Part shown: piece after piece, positions 1-8,187 of the stretch | Layout of the letters: every line of letters begins with the position of its first letter | Position numbering within the stretch: the stretch's first letter is position 1 | From: Clostridia bacterium | GTDB taxonomy: Bacteria > Bacillota > Peptococcia > DRI-13 > SV3-B141 | Length of the DNA: 61,474 nt | NCBI GenBank assembly: GCA_018433015.1 | Contig: JAHDSB010000028.1 | Span: 1 to 61,474, forward strand | Reading direction: 5' to 3' | Program-made: the position numbers and the translations under genes | The notes under the pieces: model-generated | The model's database searches: none | What the model saw: only the letters and a program-made list of their open reading frames with translations | What the model was told of the DNA's origin: nothing

Positions 1-303
1 AGTGTATTTGCTTAATAGGCCGAAAGTTAAACCACTTTTTGTACCAATGATGCCCATAATACTAGCTAACACAGCTAAAATCACGCTACTTAACAGGACA
101 GCCCAGAAAGCAGCCTTAAAGTTCAATGCTATACCGATGCTGCCACCGACCTGCATACTGGTAACGACGAATACATATCCCATTGCAACGAGGAGGATGT
201 TGCGAAAATTTTTGCGTTCAGAATGTGGTACCACGGACTTGCTATATTCATCCGATTGTGTTTGTTTAATTAGTTCATTTGTTTCCACTTTTTCTACACT
301 CAT
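1..303 (-). CDS. NCS1-family nucleobase/cytosine permease, N-terminal part (runs off the left edge)
   Basis: The minus strand is open from an ATG at 303 to the window edge (101 codons), with AGGAGG seven bases upstream. About 35 polar residues are followed by two hydrophobic segments with motifs such as MGYVFVVTSMQVGGSIGIAL and GIIGTKSGLTFGLLSKYT. The GG-x-IG helix followed by G-x-KSGL...LLSKYT is typical of the first helices of NCS1 transporters (cytosine, allantoin, hydantoin and uracil permeases), which import nucleobase-like compounds with a cation. It lies downstream of, and in the same orientation as, an isochorismatase-fold amidohydrolase, so a shared uptake and hydrolysis role is likely. 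The substrate cannot be told from the N-terminus. The plus-strand reading frame across the same bases looks like a shadow. Confidence 0.8.
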   Translation of the reverse strand, partial: MSVEKVETNELIKQTQSDEYSKSVVPHSERKNFRNILLVAMGYVFVVTSMQVGGSIGIALNFKAAFWAVLLSSVILAVLASIMGIIGTKSGLTFGLLSKYT

Positions 304-515
304 ATTTACGCCTCCTAAAATTATTTTTATAGGAAATTAGCCCTTCTAGCGATGGAGCACCCCCTCTGTATACGATTTCCTCAATTTTTCATGCCGTACA
401 GTGTCTTAAATAATCCACGAATATCTCTTGCTTGATTCTTTCATTACGATATATATAACGAAAATATTTTTTAATTATATTAAATATACTTGCCTACATT
501 AGGTGGGTATATTGC

Positions 516-1187
516 CTACTTGATACTTTTCTCACATGGACAGTTTAATTCTTTCATAACATCTTTTGCTGATAGTACCTGACCGAAAGCTTCAGCAAAT
601 AAATTCAGCTCCATTTTACACCAATCATCAGCAGATGCACCCGCATGGTCATACGAACTAACAGTATCAGAAACAACTACAACGTTATAATCCCTGTGAT
701 ATGCGCCCCTCACAGTACTGTCGACGCACCAATTGATAACAGTTCCTGTTATGAGTAGCGTTTTAATACCCTTTGATCGAAGTATATTATCCAAATCTGT
801 GCGAGCGAAACAATCATAACCACATTTTTTTATGACTGTTTCCCCAGGGAGGGGTCGAAGTGCTGCAGCGATTTCTGTTTCGGGTTTTCCTTCCCAAAAT
901 GCACAATCAGGACTTGTAATTTTAATTCCCCTTTGTTCTGCTATATTCCAATAAAAGTTATAATTGAAATCCGGTCCAACTGTAAAAGCTGTATACACAA
1001 CAGGAATATTCTTATTACGGCAAAATGAAATAAGTTCAGATAATACCGACACTTGATTGCGGGCCATTGGAACTTCCAATGGAGCCCCTTCATCTAAAAA
1101 ACCATTTTGCATGTCAATAACCAGGAGCGCAGTTTCTTGTGGCTTCAGCTGAAAGACAGGTTCCCATTCCCAATATTTTTTTCCCAT
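516..1187 (-). CDS. Isochorismatase-family cysteine hydrolase (probable amidohydrolase)
   Basis: A 223-residue isochorismatase-fold hydrolase. The family cleaves amides or related bonds (nicotinamide, biuret, ureidoacrylate, N-carbamoylsarcosine) with an Asp-Lys-Cys triad. Here the triad is D25 in LLVIDMQNGF, K121 in VIKKCGYDCF and C154 in TGTVINWCVDST. A GTG at 1199 would lengthen it by four residues, but the AAAGGTG Shine-Dalgarno overlaps that GTG and sits nine bases before the ATG at 1187, so the ATG is preferred. The NCS1 permease gene follows 212 bp downstream on the same strand, and the MerR-isochorismatase fusion is divergent upstream. Context suggests catabolism of an imported cyclic or linear amide such as a ureide. 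The exact substrate is unknown. Confidence 0.88.
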   Translation of the reverse strand: MGKKYWEWEPVFQLKPQETALLVIDMQNGFLDEGAPLEVPMARNQVSVLSELISFCRNKNIPVVYTAFTVGPDFNYNFYWNIAEQRGIKITSPDCAFWEGKPETEIAAALRPLPGETVIKKCGYDCFARTDLDNILRSKGIKTLLITGTVINWCVDSTVRGAYHRDYNVVVVSDTVSSYDHAGASADDWCKMELNLFAEAFGQVLSAKDVMKELNCPCEKSIK

Positions 1188-1268
1188 ATTTTGATTCACC
1201 TTTCATCAGTTTAATAATATTAGTAAAACATAATCTCTAAAATCAACCTATACAATTTCTTACTATTA

Positions 1269-1279
1269 GGATACTTCCA
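1269..1279 (-). promoter_or_regulatory. Candidate regulator half-site TGGAAGTATCC upstream of the hydrolase gene
   Basis: Read on the minus strand this is TGGAAGTATCC, about 80 bases before the hydrolase start. The identical 11-mer occurs in the same relative orientation upstream of the divergent MerR-fusion gene (1640-1650). Its core GGAnnnnTCC is itself palindromic. Presence at both divergent genes makes it a candidate operator; binding by the MerR-type protein is inference. Confidence 0.35.
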
Positions 1280-1505
1280 AAAACTATTTATGCTTGGATC
1301 CACCCTCCCCTCATTGTTATGGAAAGTAAAGTCACTTTCTTTCCTGCTCTCCGCTTCATCCTTCGAAAGCATCGAAAATATCTTTTTTACTGTTGAACAT
1401 ATTTTTTAATTACATTTACTATAAAACCCCCTCAGAAAATCAATTCATAGTGTGTATCATTTAAACTTGGGCTTAATTTATCATATGGGTTTTCAAAAAT
1501 CAATG

Positions 1506-1555
1506 AATGAGCCCGGATAAACATTGACCTGGGGTAATGTTTATCCGGGCTCATT
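1506..1555. repeat. Perfect 20-bp inverted repeat with 10-nt loop
   Basis: Positions 1506-1525 (AATGAGCCCGGATAAACATT) are the exact reverse complement of 1536-1555, separated by ten bases. It lies in the 498-bp gap between the hydrolase and MerR-fusion genes, which holds no convincing ORF. There is no T-tract on either side, so it is not an obvious intrinsic terminator. It could be an operator, a transcript-processing hairpin or a short mobile repeat. The rest of the gap is AT-rich with no other recognisable element except the paired TGGAAGTATCC sites. Confidence 0.75.
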
Positions 1556-1639
1556 ATAGATTTATACTTGCAAGCATTAACGATTATAGGTAACATATTA
1601 TTAAACGAATACTTATGATGATTAATAAACTATTTCTAC

Positions 1640-1650
1640 ATGGAAGTATC
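1640..1650 (+). promoter_or_regulatory. Candidate regulator half-site TGGAAGTATCC upstream of the MerR-fusion gene
   Basis: Second copy of the 11-mer, 36 to 46 bases before the start of the MerR-isochorismatase gene and in the same orientation relative to transcription as the copy at 1269-1279. This would fit coordinated control, or autoregulation of the regulator. No clear 19-20 bp-spaced MerR promoter was recognised around it. Confidence 0.35.
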
Positions 1651-1685
1651 CTCTCCTCGCATTTTACACAAAAGGGGTTTTTCTA

Positions 1686-2603
1686 ATGATAAACATAAAA
1701 AAGGCTTCTGAGATCACGGGTTTGACCCCAAAAAGCATTAGGCATTACGAGAAAATCGGCCTTATTCCTCTCGCTAAAAGGACAAGGTCTGGATACCGAC
1801 AATATTCCGAGGATGATATTGATCGTCTGCACAAGATTCGGTATTACCGGGATATGAAATTCTCACTGCAAGAAATAGCCTCTCTCATTAACTCATCACT
1901 ACAGGATATTGAAGCAACTCTGGAAAGACAGTTAAAGATTTTAAGTAATAGTTTGAATGAATACCACTATGCACAATCAATTATTTATTCGACCCTTCAC
2001 ATGCGGAGTGGACTTCGTAGCCAGAATCTAACGGGCAGTCACAACATAGGCATAATTGCTATCGACCTGCAAAATGATATAATGGAGGGCGGCTCGTTAC
2101 CCTCCAAACGCGTTATCACTATTCTTGATCCGCTGAAAAAGCTTTTTGATCATGCACGAGCTGAAGGCATCCCGATCATATATATCTGTGATTGCCACAA
2201 AAAAGGAGACCCTGAACTATTGATTTGGGGTGACCATATGATAGAAGGGACTTACGGTGCCCAAATTATAGATATAGTTGCTCCTTGCGAAAAAGACTTC
2301 ATCATCAAGAAAAACCTTTTCAACGGCTTTATTCATACCAACTTGCAAAATACTCTGGATATGCTTGACATAGATACCTTACTTTTTACCGGATGGCGTA
2401 CTGATGTCTGTATCGCTCAAACTGCCATTGAAGCATTCTACCGTGGGTATCGCGTTGCCATAGCGGAAGATGGAGTGAATTCCACTACCCAAAATGAGCA
2501 CGATTTCGGCATGTCCCTCATGGGAATTAATTATGACTTTACTTTTTATACTTGCGAAGACGCTATTAAAGCGCTTCTTGGCGGGGAAATCTTAGAACCT
2601 TGA
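1686..2603 (+). CDS. MerR-type DNA-binding domain fused to an isochorismatase-fold hydrolase domain
   Basis: 305 residues in two parts. Residues 1-75 are a MerR winged helix (SEITGLTPKSIRHYEKIGLI, then RSGYRQYSEDDIDRLHKIR), followed by a helical linker to about 110. Residues 120-300 form an isochorismatase domain with D127 in IIAIDLQND, K209 in IIKKNLFNGF and C242 in RTDVCIAQTA, the complete family triad. MerR proteins usually end in a small effector-binding part; here an enzyme fold takes that place. The gene is divergent from a separate isochorismatase gene, so the protein probably senses (and may turn over) a related amide and controls that operon. Whether the domain is catalytic or only ligand-binding cannot be decided from sequence. 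The start ATG follows the weak purine-rich stretch AAAAGGGG. Confidence 0.88.
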   Translation: MINIKKASEITGLTPKSIRHYEKIGLIPLAKRTRSGYRQYSEDDIDRLHKIRYYRDMKFSLQEIASLINSSLQDIEATLERQLKILSNSLNEYHYAQSIIYSTLHMRSGLRSQNLTGSHNIGIIAIDLQNDIMEGGSLPSKRVITILDPLKKLFDHARAEGIPIIYICDCHKKGDPELLIWGDHMIEGTYGAQIIDIVAPCEKDFIIKKNLFNGFIHTNLQNTLDMLDIDTLLFTGWRTDVCIAQTAIEAFYRGYRVAIAEDGVNSTTQNEHDFGMSLMGINYDFTFYTCEDAIKALLGGEILEP

Positions 2604-2687
2604 AAACTACTCCACTCTTTTACAAATTTTTTGTATGAGTCTATTACGGGTTTTTTCTTAATTTCATTAAATGAATTAAATAGAGAG

Positions 2688-2723
2688 TCGACAGATTATC
2701 ATCAGTCTGTCGATTTTTCTTTT
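2688..2723 (+). terminator. Intrinsic terminator after the MerR-fusion gene
   Basis: Stem TCGACAGA (2688-2695) pairs with TCTGTCGA (2706-2713), followed by TTTTTCTTTT. It lies about 85 bp after the stop codon and separates this module from cinA. Confidence 0.8.
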
Positions 2724-2868
2724 GGGCAGTACCTAGCGATAATGCCACATCTACTATTAGAATATCTCCCTAAATCCTGTGAAATATTAAACTGAAATTT
2801 CCTATACGCACAAGTAGGATTGAAAAATGTATTGTTTCAGCTAGAAAATAAATATAGATGGTCATAAT

Positions 2869-2897
2869 TTGATTTTTGAAGGATTTTTCTGTAAAAT
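2869..2897 (+). promoter_or_regulatory. Sigma-A promoter of cinA
   Basis: TTGATT (2869-2874), a 17-bp spacer and TAAAAT (2892-2897), ending 32 bases before the cinA start. Good match to the vegetative consensus. Confidence 0.6.
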
Positions 2898-2929
2898 AAT
2901 GCAAGCGGGGCAAAATAGGAGGAGACATC

Positions 2930-4180
2930 ATGATTGGGGAAATAATATCCATAGGAACTGAGTTGTTATTGGGACAAATTGTTAATACAAATGCCAGTTA
3001 TTTAGCTAATAAATTGGCCCAATTAGGTATTGATACATATTATCAAACTACCGTTGGTGATAATAAAAATAGATTATTAAATAGTCTTAAGATTGCTGCG
3101 GAAAGATCTGATCTAATTATATTAACGGGTGGTTTAGGTCCCACAGAAGATGATTTAACAAAAGAGACGGTAGCGGAATATTTAGGAATACCTTTAGAAA
3201 AATCTGCACAGGAATTATTAAAAATCAAACATTATTTTAAAGATAGAGGACTAGAGTGGATTGATACCAATGCGAAACAAGCTGACATAATCTCAGGCTC
3301 AGAAATTCTTGCTAATGAAATAGGAACGGCACCCGGTGTAGCCCTAGAACATAGCAATAAACTGTACGTATTGCTTCCGGGGCCCCCTTTAGAAATGAAG
3401 ACTATGTTTGAAAACCAAGTAATACCTTGGCTAAAAAATAAGACTTTTAAATCTGAAGGACATCTTTATTCTCATGTTTTAAAATTTGTAGGTGTTACTG
3501 AATCTAAATTAGAATATCTACTTATGGATTTATTTCAGAAGCAATCTCAACCTACCTTAGCACTGCTGGCAAAACCTCAGGAAATACAACTGAGAGTTAC
3601 GGCCAAAGCTAAGGATTGGAAAACTTTTTGTAAATTAATAAGTCCTTTTGTTAAAGAAATTAAACAAAGGGCGGGAGAATATTTATTTGCAGTTGATGAA
3701 GAAAGGGCGGAGGATATCATTGCTGAATATCTAACAGCTTTTAATCTTACCGTTGGAACTGCAGAATCATGTACAGGAGGAATGTTGAGTTCTGCTTTAA
3801 CTGCACTTCCCGGCTCTTCCCAGTATTATTTAGGCTCTATAATTTCTTATCATAATAAAATTAAGGCAGGGATATTGGGTGTACCGGAAGGGCTGCTAAA
3901 AGAGTATGGTGCTGTAAGTGAGCAGGTAGGTAGATCTATGGCGGAAAGAGCAAGAAAGCTGATGGGAAGTGACATTGGTATAGGTATTACCGGAATAGCT
4001 GGTCCCGGAGGTGGGAGTTGCGAAAAACCCGTGGGTTTAGTATACATTGCTCTAAACGCAAGAGAGACAAGCTGGTGTCAGCGTTATTATTTTTCAGGAG
4101 ATAGGGAAAATGTTCGTCAGCAAACAGTAGTAGCAGCACAATTATTGTTGTTAAAATATCTACGCAGCGTTAATCATTAA
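2930..4180 (+). CDS. cinA: CinA-family protein (nicotinamide-nucleotide amidase / competence-damage inducible)
   Basis: 416 residues, the usual two-domain CinA length. Residues 1-170 are the MoaB/MogA-like CinA-N domain (GEIISIGTELLLGQIVNTNA; LTGGLGPTEDDLTKE). About 255-416 is the CinA-C domain (TAESCTGGMLSSALTALPGS; GITGIAGPGGG), which in characterised members deamidates nicotinamide mononucleotide to nicotinic acid mononucleotide in NAD recycling. A strong AGGAGG precedes the ATG by six bases. In Firmicutes cinA commonly sits just upstream of recA; here a helicase and thpR lie between. Cytoplasmic enzyme. Confidence 0.95.
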   Translation: MIGEIISIGTELLLGQIVNTNASYLANKLAQLGIDTYYQTTVGDNKNRLLNSLKIAAERSDLIILTGGLGPTEDDLTKETVAEYLGIPLEKSAQELLKIKHYFKDRGLEWIDTNAKQADIISGSEILANEIGTAPGVALEHSNKLYVLLPGPPLEMKTMFENQVIPWLKNKTFKSEGHLYSHVLKFVGVTESKLEYLLMDLFQKQSQPTLALLAKPQEIQLRVTAKAKDWKTFCKLISPFVKEIKQRAGEYLFAVDEERAEDIIAEYLTAFNLTVGTAESCTGGMLSSALTALPGSSQYYLGSIISYHNKIKAGILGVPEGLLKEYGAVSEQVGRSMAERARKLMGSDIGIGITGIAGPGGGSCEKPVGLVYIALNARETSWCQRYYFSGDRENVRQQTVVAAQLLLLKYLRSVNH

Positions 4181-4221
4181 TGTATATGTTTAAATGAATT
4201 GAGAAAGGAGTTCCAATATAT

Positions 4222-5805
4222 ATGGAGAAATTCGGGGAACTAATATTATCTAAAAGAGTTATAGCAGCCCTTTCCGACATGGGCTTTGAAGAACCAACAC
4301 CTATACAAATGCAAACAATACCTTTAATTATGAGTGGTGTTGATGTAATTGGTCAGGCACAAACCGGTACAGGTAAAACGGCAGCCTTTGGTATACCAAT
4401 TGTTGAAAAAATCAATACAAGATCAAAGGATAGTCAAGCTCTAATTATTACACCTACGCGGGAGTTAGCTATACAAGTAGCTGAAGAAATCAGTAAGATT
4501 GGTAAACATAAAAGAATTAGAGTACTGCCCTTATACGGAGGACAACCTATAGATAGACAAATACGGGCTTTGCGTCGTGGGGTGCACGTTATCATAGGAA
4601 CTCCCGGCAGACTATTAGATCATTTACTCAGGAAAACCCTTACCCTGGACAAGGTAAAAATAGCAGTCCTAGATGAAGCTGATGAAATGCTAGATATGGG
4701 CTTTATTGAAGATATTAAAAGTATCTTAGAAAAAACCCCGGCCAATAAGCAAACCCTCCTATTTTCTGCCACCATGCCCCTGCCTATTCGCAAATTAGCA
4801 GAGAATTATTTGAAAAAACCGGAGCTTGTTACTATAAGCAGAGAAAAATTGACTGTACCTTTGATTCAACAATATTACTATGAAATACAAGGTTCTAAAA
4901 TAGACTCCCTCTGCAGAATACTAGATTATGAAAATTATGAGGCTGTTATAATATTTTGCCGGACAAAACGTGGTGTGGATGAATTGTCAGCGGGACTACA
5001 GACCCGAGGCTATCTTACCGATGGATTACATGGGGATATGACCCAGGCTCAACGTGATAAGACGATGAGGAACTTTAGAAAGGGAGATATTGAGATTTTA
5101 GTTGCTACAGATGTAGCGGCCCGAGGCTTAGACATTGATCGAGTGAGTCATGTAATAAATTACGATATTCCTCAAGACCCAGAATCTTACGTTCACCGGA
5201 TTGGTCGTACTGGTAGGGCTGGGAGAGAGGGCAAGGCTTTAACATTAATAATTCCTCCCGAATATAGGCAGCTAAGATTAATTGAAAAATTAATTAAAGC
5301 TAGAATAACTAAAGCAGAATTACCTACAGTGGAAGATTTATTGCAGCAACAAACAGACCATATCCATCAGACACTACGAGAAATAATGGAAAATGGTAAG
5401 TTAGAAAAATATCAAACTATTGCTTTAGACTTAATGAAGGATTTTGACCCGGTAGATATTACTTCTGCTGCCTTAAAATATGCATTTAATCAGCACGCTG
5501 AGGATCTTTCCGAGGAAGGTAGCTATAATGAACTTGGTAATACAGGAGCCAGAAAAGGTATGGTAAGGCTATTCTTTACCATAGGAAGACAGCAGAACAT
5601 CAAGCCTCTGGATTTTGTGAAAATAATTAGTGAGGAAACAGGTATTGATGGTAAAGATATTGGGACTATCAATATATATGATAAATTTTCTTTTATTGAA
5701 GTTCCCGAAGACCATGCCTTGCGAGTTATTAATATAATGGATCGGTCAAATATTTGTGGAAAACGAGTATCAGTACAATTAGCTCGAGCTAAAAACAGGA
5801 GGTAA
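4222..5805 (+). CDS. DEAD-box ATP-dependent RNA helicase with C-terminal DbpA-type RNA-binding domain
   Basis: 527 residues. Helicase core: Q-motif region (GFEEPTPIQ), motif I AQTGTGKT at 46-53, PTRELA, TPGRLLDH, DEAD near 152, SAT, IIFCRTKRG, ARGLDIDR and HRIGRTGRAGR. The C-terminus (about 450-525, from VRLFFTIGRQQ to RVSVQLARAK) resembles the RRM-like DbpA domain of the CshA/DeaD/CsdA group, which unwinds RNA in ribosome assembly, mRNA turnover or cold adaptation. AAAGGAG lies upstream of the ATG and thpR follows after four bases, so the two are probably co-transcribed. Confidence 0.95.
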   Translation: MEKFGELILSKRVIAALSDMGFEEPTPIQMQTIPLIMSGVDVIGQAQTGTGKTAAFGIPIVEKINTRSKDSQALIITPTRELAIQVAEEISKIGKHKRIRVLPLYGGQPIDRQIRALRRGVHVIIGTPGRLLDHLLRKTLTLDKVKIAVLDEADEMLDMGFIEDIKSILEKTPANKQTLLFSATMPLPIRKLAENYLKKPELVTISREKLTVPLIQQYYYEIQGSKIDSLCRILDYENYEAVIIFCRTKRGVDELSAGLQTRGYLTDGLHGDMTQAQRDKTMRNFRKGDIEILVATDVAARGLDIDRVSHVINYDIPQDPESYVHRIGRTGRAGREGKALTLIIPPEYRQLRLIEKLIKARITKAELPTVEDLLQQQTDHIHQTLREIMENGKLEKYQTIALDLMKDFDPVDITSAALKYAFNQHAEDLSEEGSYNELGNTGARKGMVRLFFTIGRQQNIKPLDFVKIISEETGIDGKDIGTINIYDKFSFIEVPEDHALRVINIMDRSNICGKRVSVQLARAKNRR

Positions 5806-5809
5806 AATC

Positions 5810-6376
5810 ATGAAATTACGAACTTTCTTAGCCCTGGATTTCCCCCCGGAAATTCTAAGAGTACTAACTCTTATACAGGAAAAGTACAAAAAATTAGTAC
5901 CTCAGGCTAAGTGGGTTCGTTCCAGTAATATCCATTTAACTCTTCATTTTTTAGGAGATATTAGCGAAACTGATGTGGCTCTAATAATCAAAGAGCTTAG
6001 GGAGCCCCTGACTAATAAAAGCGGTGTCCTTGCTAAATTAGGAGAACCAGGAGTTTTCCCAAGTTGGGATAATCCCAGAGTTTTGTGGTTATCTTTGGCG
6101 GGAAAGCTCCCACCTCTTTATGATCTTCATAATGTAACCTTACAAACTCTTGTTAAGAACGGCTTTACTCTTGTTAAAAGAGATTTTTGCCCCCATATAA
6201 CACTAGCTAGGATTTCTGCCCATAAAAGAAGTATCAGTCTTGATAGATCCGTAATTAACAAACTAGTACCAGGGAAAGGGCAGGAATTTAAATTAGATAA
6301 ACTAACATTATATACCAGCAAATTAACACCTACAGGTCCCATTTATACAAAGCAACATACTTTTTTGTTGCAATAG
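5810..6376 (+). CDS. thpR: RNA 2',3'-cyclic phosphodiesterase (2H family, LigT/ThpR)
   Basis: 188 residues with the two HxTx motifs that define the 2H phosphoesterases: HLTLHFLG near residue 45 and HITLARI near residue 125. Family members open 2',3'-cyclic phosphate ends on RNA and were first named 2'-5' RNA ligases. It begins four bases after the helicase stop with its own AGGAGG inside the helicase end, pointing to translational coupling and a shared RNA-metabolism role. Cytoplasmic. Confidence 0.92.
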   Translation: MKLRTFLALDFPPEILRVLTLIQEKYKKLVPQAKWVRSSNIHLTLHFLGDISETDVALIIKELREPLTNKSGVLAKLGEPGVFPSWDNPRVLWLSLAGKLPPLYDLHNVTLQTLVKNGFTLVKRDFCPHITLARISAHKRSISLDRSVINKLVPGKGQEFKLDKLTLYTSKLTPTGPIYTKQHTFLLQ

Positions 6377-6382
6377 TCACAA

Positions 6383-6411
6383 TTGACAAACCATGGGAAT
6401 AATTTTATAAT
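6383..6411 (+). promoter_or_regulatory. Sigma-A promoter of recA
   Basis: TTGACA (6383-6388), a 17-bp spacer and TATAAT (6406-6411): a perfect consensus promoter seven bases after thpR. Confidence 0.85.
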
Positions 6412-6419
6412 GTTAATGT

Positions 6420-6433
6420 CGAACAAATGTTTT
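6420..6433 (+). promoter_or_regulatory. Candidate LexA (SOS) box at the recA start site
   Basis: CGAACAAATGTTTT resembles the Gram-positive LexA operator CGAACnnnnGTTCG: the left half-site is perfect and the right half matches three of five. It starts nine bases after the -10 hexamer, covering the expected +1, the normal place for LexA repression of recA. Binding is inferred. Confidence 0.6.
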
Positions 6434-6453
6434 TGTAATAAGGAGGTTTCCCC

Positions 6454-7512
6454 ATGTCTGATAAAAAGAAAGCACTGGAGATGGCCCTATCATCAATAGA
6501 GAAACAATTTGGTAAAGGTTCAATAATGAGGTTAGGTGAGGCAGCTGGTAAATTTGATATAGATGTTATATCTACGGGAATTTTAACTCTGGATATAGCA
6601 TTAGGAGTAGGTGGTGTTCCGCGGGGACGAGTGGTAGAAATATATGGACCTGAATCTTCTGGAAAAACTACAGTGGCTCTACATATTATAGCGGAAGCCC
6701 AAAGAAATGGTGGATTAGCGGCTTTCATTGATGCAGAGCACGCTCTTGATCCCGTTTATGCAGGCCATTTAGGGGTAGATATAGAAAATTTACTCATTTC
6801 TCAACCTGATACAGGTGAGCAAGCCTTAGAAATAGCAGAAGCTTTAGTGAGAAGTGGAGCAGTTGATATTGTAGTTATTGATTCTGTTGCGGCCTTAGTA
6901 CCTCGCGCTGAAATTGAAGGAGAAATGGGAGATTCTCACGTTGGTTTACAAGCCCGCTTAATGTCCCAAGCTTTAAGGAAGCTAACGGGTGCTATTAGTA
7001 AATCTAAAACCACAGCTGTTTTTATTAACCAAATAAGAGAGAAAGTAGGAGTTATGTTTGGTAATCCGGAGACTACTACAGGTGGAAGAGCATTAAAATT
7101 CTATTCCACCGTACGTATGGAAGTTCGTCGTACAGAATCATTGAAACAAGGATCTGATATAGTAGGAAACCGTACTAAAGTAAAGATAGTAAAAAACAAG
7201 GTAGCACCTCCCTTTAAGCAAGCGGAATTTGATATTATGTACGGTTTAGGAGCCTCTAAAGAAGGAAGTATTGTAGATTTAGCTGCTGACTTAGATATTA
7301 TTAAGAAAAGCGGTACTTGGTATTCTTATGGAGATTTACGTTTGGGCCAAGGAAGGGAAAATGCTAAACAATACTTGAAAGACAATCCTGAGCTGGCTAA
7401 AGAAATAGATAATAAGGTACGAGCTAGTTATAATATGCAAATAAAAGAGGTAGAGACAAAGGATAAAGAAAAAGCAGAGAACAATGATGCTAAAAAAAAG
7501 GATAGTAAATAA
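6454..7512 (+). CDS. recA: Recombinase RecA
   Basis: 352 residues, the normal RecA length. Walker A is GPESSGKTT at 65-73; further signatures are [31 protein letters not shown] and [20 protein letters not shown]. RecA polymerises on single-stranded DNA, catalyses strand exchange and stimulates LexA self-cleavage. The C-terminus is a lysine/glutamate-rich acidic tail, as usual. The ATG follows AAGGAGG. A consensus promoter with a likely LexA box lies directly upstream, and recX follows after 12 bp. Confidence 0.98.
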   Translation: MSDKKKALEMALSSIEKQFGKGSIMRLGEAAGKFDIDVISTGILTLDIALGVGGVPRGRVVEIYGPESSGKTTVALHIIAEAQRNGGLAAFIDAEHALDPVYAGHLGVDIENLLISQPDTGEQALEIAEALVRSGAVDIVVIDSVAALVPRAEIEGEMGDSHVGLQARLMSQALRKLTGAISKSKTTAVFINQIREKVGVMFGNPETTTGGRALKFYSTVRMEVRRTESLKQGSDIVGNRTKVKIVKNKVAPPFKQAEFDIMYGLGASKEGSIVDLAADLDIIKKSGTWYSYGDLRLGQGRENAKQYLKDNPELAKEIDNKVRASYNMQIKEVETKDKEKAENNDAKKKDSK

Positions 7513-7524
7513 GGAGTATGGCCT

Positions 7525-8004
7525 ATGACCAAAACTCCTATGACTAAAGCTCTCAACAAGCTATCTCGACGTGCATACAGTAAATATGAATTAGAGAAAT
7601 CCTTATTATCTTCAGGGTTTGCTAAAGAAGAAGTAGAGCAGGTAATAACGAGATTATGTGAGTGGGGATATATCAACGATAAAAAGATGGCAGAGGATCT
7701 TTTTTCTTACTATCTGCGTATAAAATATTTTGGGCCCCTAATGATCAGAAAAAAGATGCTGCAAAAGGGTATCCCTGAGAGCTATATAGCAGAAATATTA
7801 TTAGAATATGATGAAGATAAACAAACAGAAATGGCAAGAGAATTGGCTGAAAAATACCTTAATAAGAAAAAAGTAGCAGATAAAGAAGCACTGAAATATT
7901 CTTTAGCGCGATATTTGCTAAGAAAAGGTTTTTTACAAAACAACATTTTAAAAGTGATAAGCCAAGTGTTTACTGAACTTGACAGCACTTATAATAAAGA
8001 TTAA
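7525..8004 (+). CDS. recX: Regulatory protein RecX
   Basis: 159 residues. Family features are the repeated three-helix modules: ALNKLSRRAYSKYELEKSL at the N-terminus, then VEQVITRLCEWGYINDKKMA, GPLMIRKKMLQKGIPE and a final LARYLLRKGFLQNNILKVI. RecX binds the RecA filament and limits its activity. It starts 12 bp after recA without its own promoter, so it is probably made by read-through from recA. An alternative ATG five codons in (7540) is possible. Confidence 0.93.
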   Translation: MTKTPMTKALNKLSRRAYSKYELEKSLLSSGFAKEEVEQVITRLCEWGYINDKKMAEDLFSYYLRIKYFGPLMIRKKMLQKGIPESYIAEILLEYDEDKQTEMARELAEKYLNKKKVADKEALKYSLARYLLRKGFLQNNILKVISQVFTELDSTYNKD

Positions 8005-8031
8005 AATGAAAAAGGAGAAAACGGTTGATTT

Positions 8032-8180
8032 TTCTGCCATATCTGGATTCTAGCTATATATGTTTTAATTATAGATATATTAAGCTCTAATCCCTAACGG
8101 GTTATATATATAAAAAGTGAATACTAAGCCCTCAAAGGGGTAATAGTATGCTTATGTACCCGTACTAAAGTATGGCGGAA
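8032..8180 (+). ncRNA. Structured leader / candidate cis-regulatory RNA between recX and rny
   Basis: Manual folding gives a closed, multi-stem RNA. P1: 8032-8041 (TTCTGCCATA) pairs with 8171-8180 (TATGGCGGAA), one G-U. P2 hairpin: GGATT 8045-8049 with AATCC 8089-8093, extended inside by AGCT and ATATAT arms. P3: ACGGGT 8097-8102 with ACCCGT 8158-8163. P4 inside P3: ATACTA 8121-8126 with TAGTAT 8144-8149, and CCC 8129-8131 with GGG 8137-8139. Seven bases later comes an intrinsic terminator. The layout is riboswitch-like, but I do not recognise a known class. No ORF is seen here. Confidence 0.5.
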
Positions 8181-8187
8181 TATGATA

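Noticed and set aside
2-340. Plus-strand reading frame of 112 residues at the left edge
   Set aside because: The opposite strand encodes a clear NCS1 permease N-terminus with its own AGGAGG; the plus frame has no recognisable features and shadows it.
1506-1555. The 20-bp inverted repeat as an intrinsic terminator
   Set aside because: No T-tract follows on either strand, and it lies between divergent gene starts instead of after a gene.
8005-8187. Assignment of the rny leader to ydaO, c-di-GMP, SAM, T-box or 6S RNA
   Set aside because: The conserved sequence blocks of those classes, as far as I can recall them, are absent, so it is left as unclassified.
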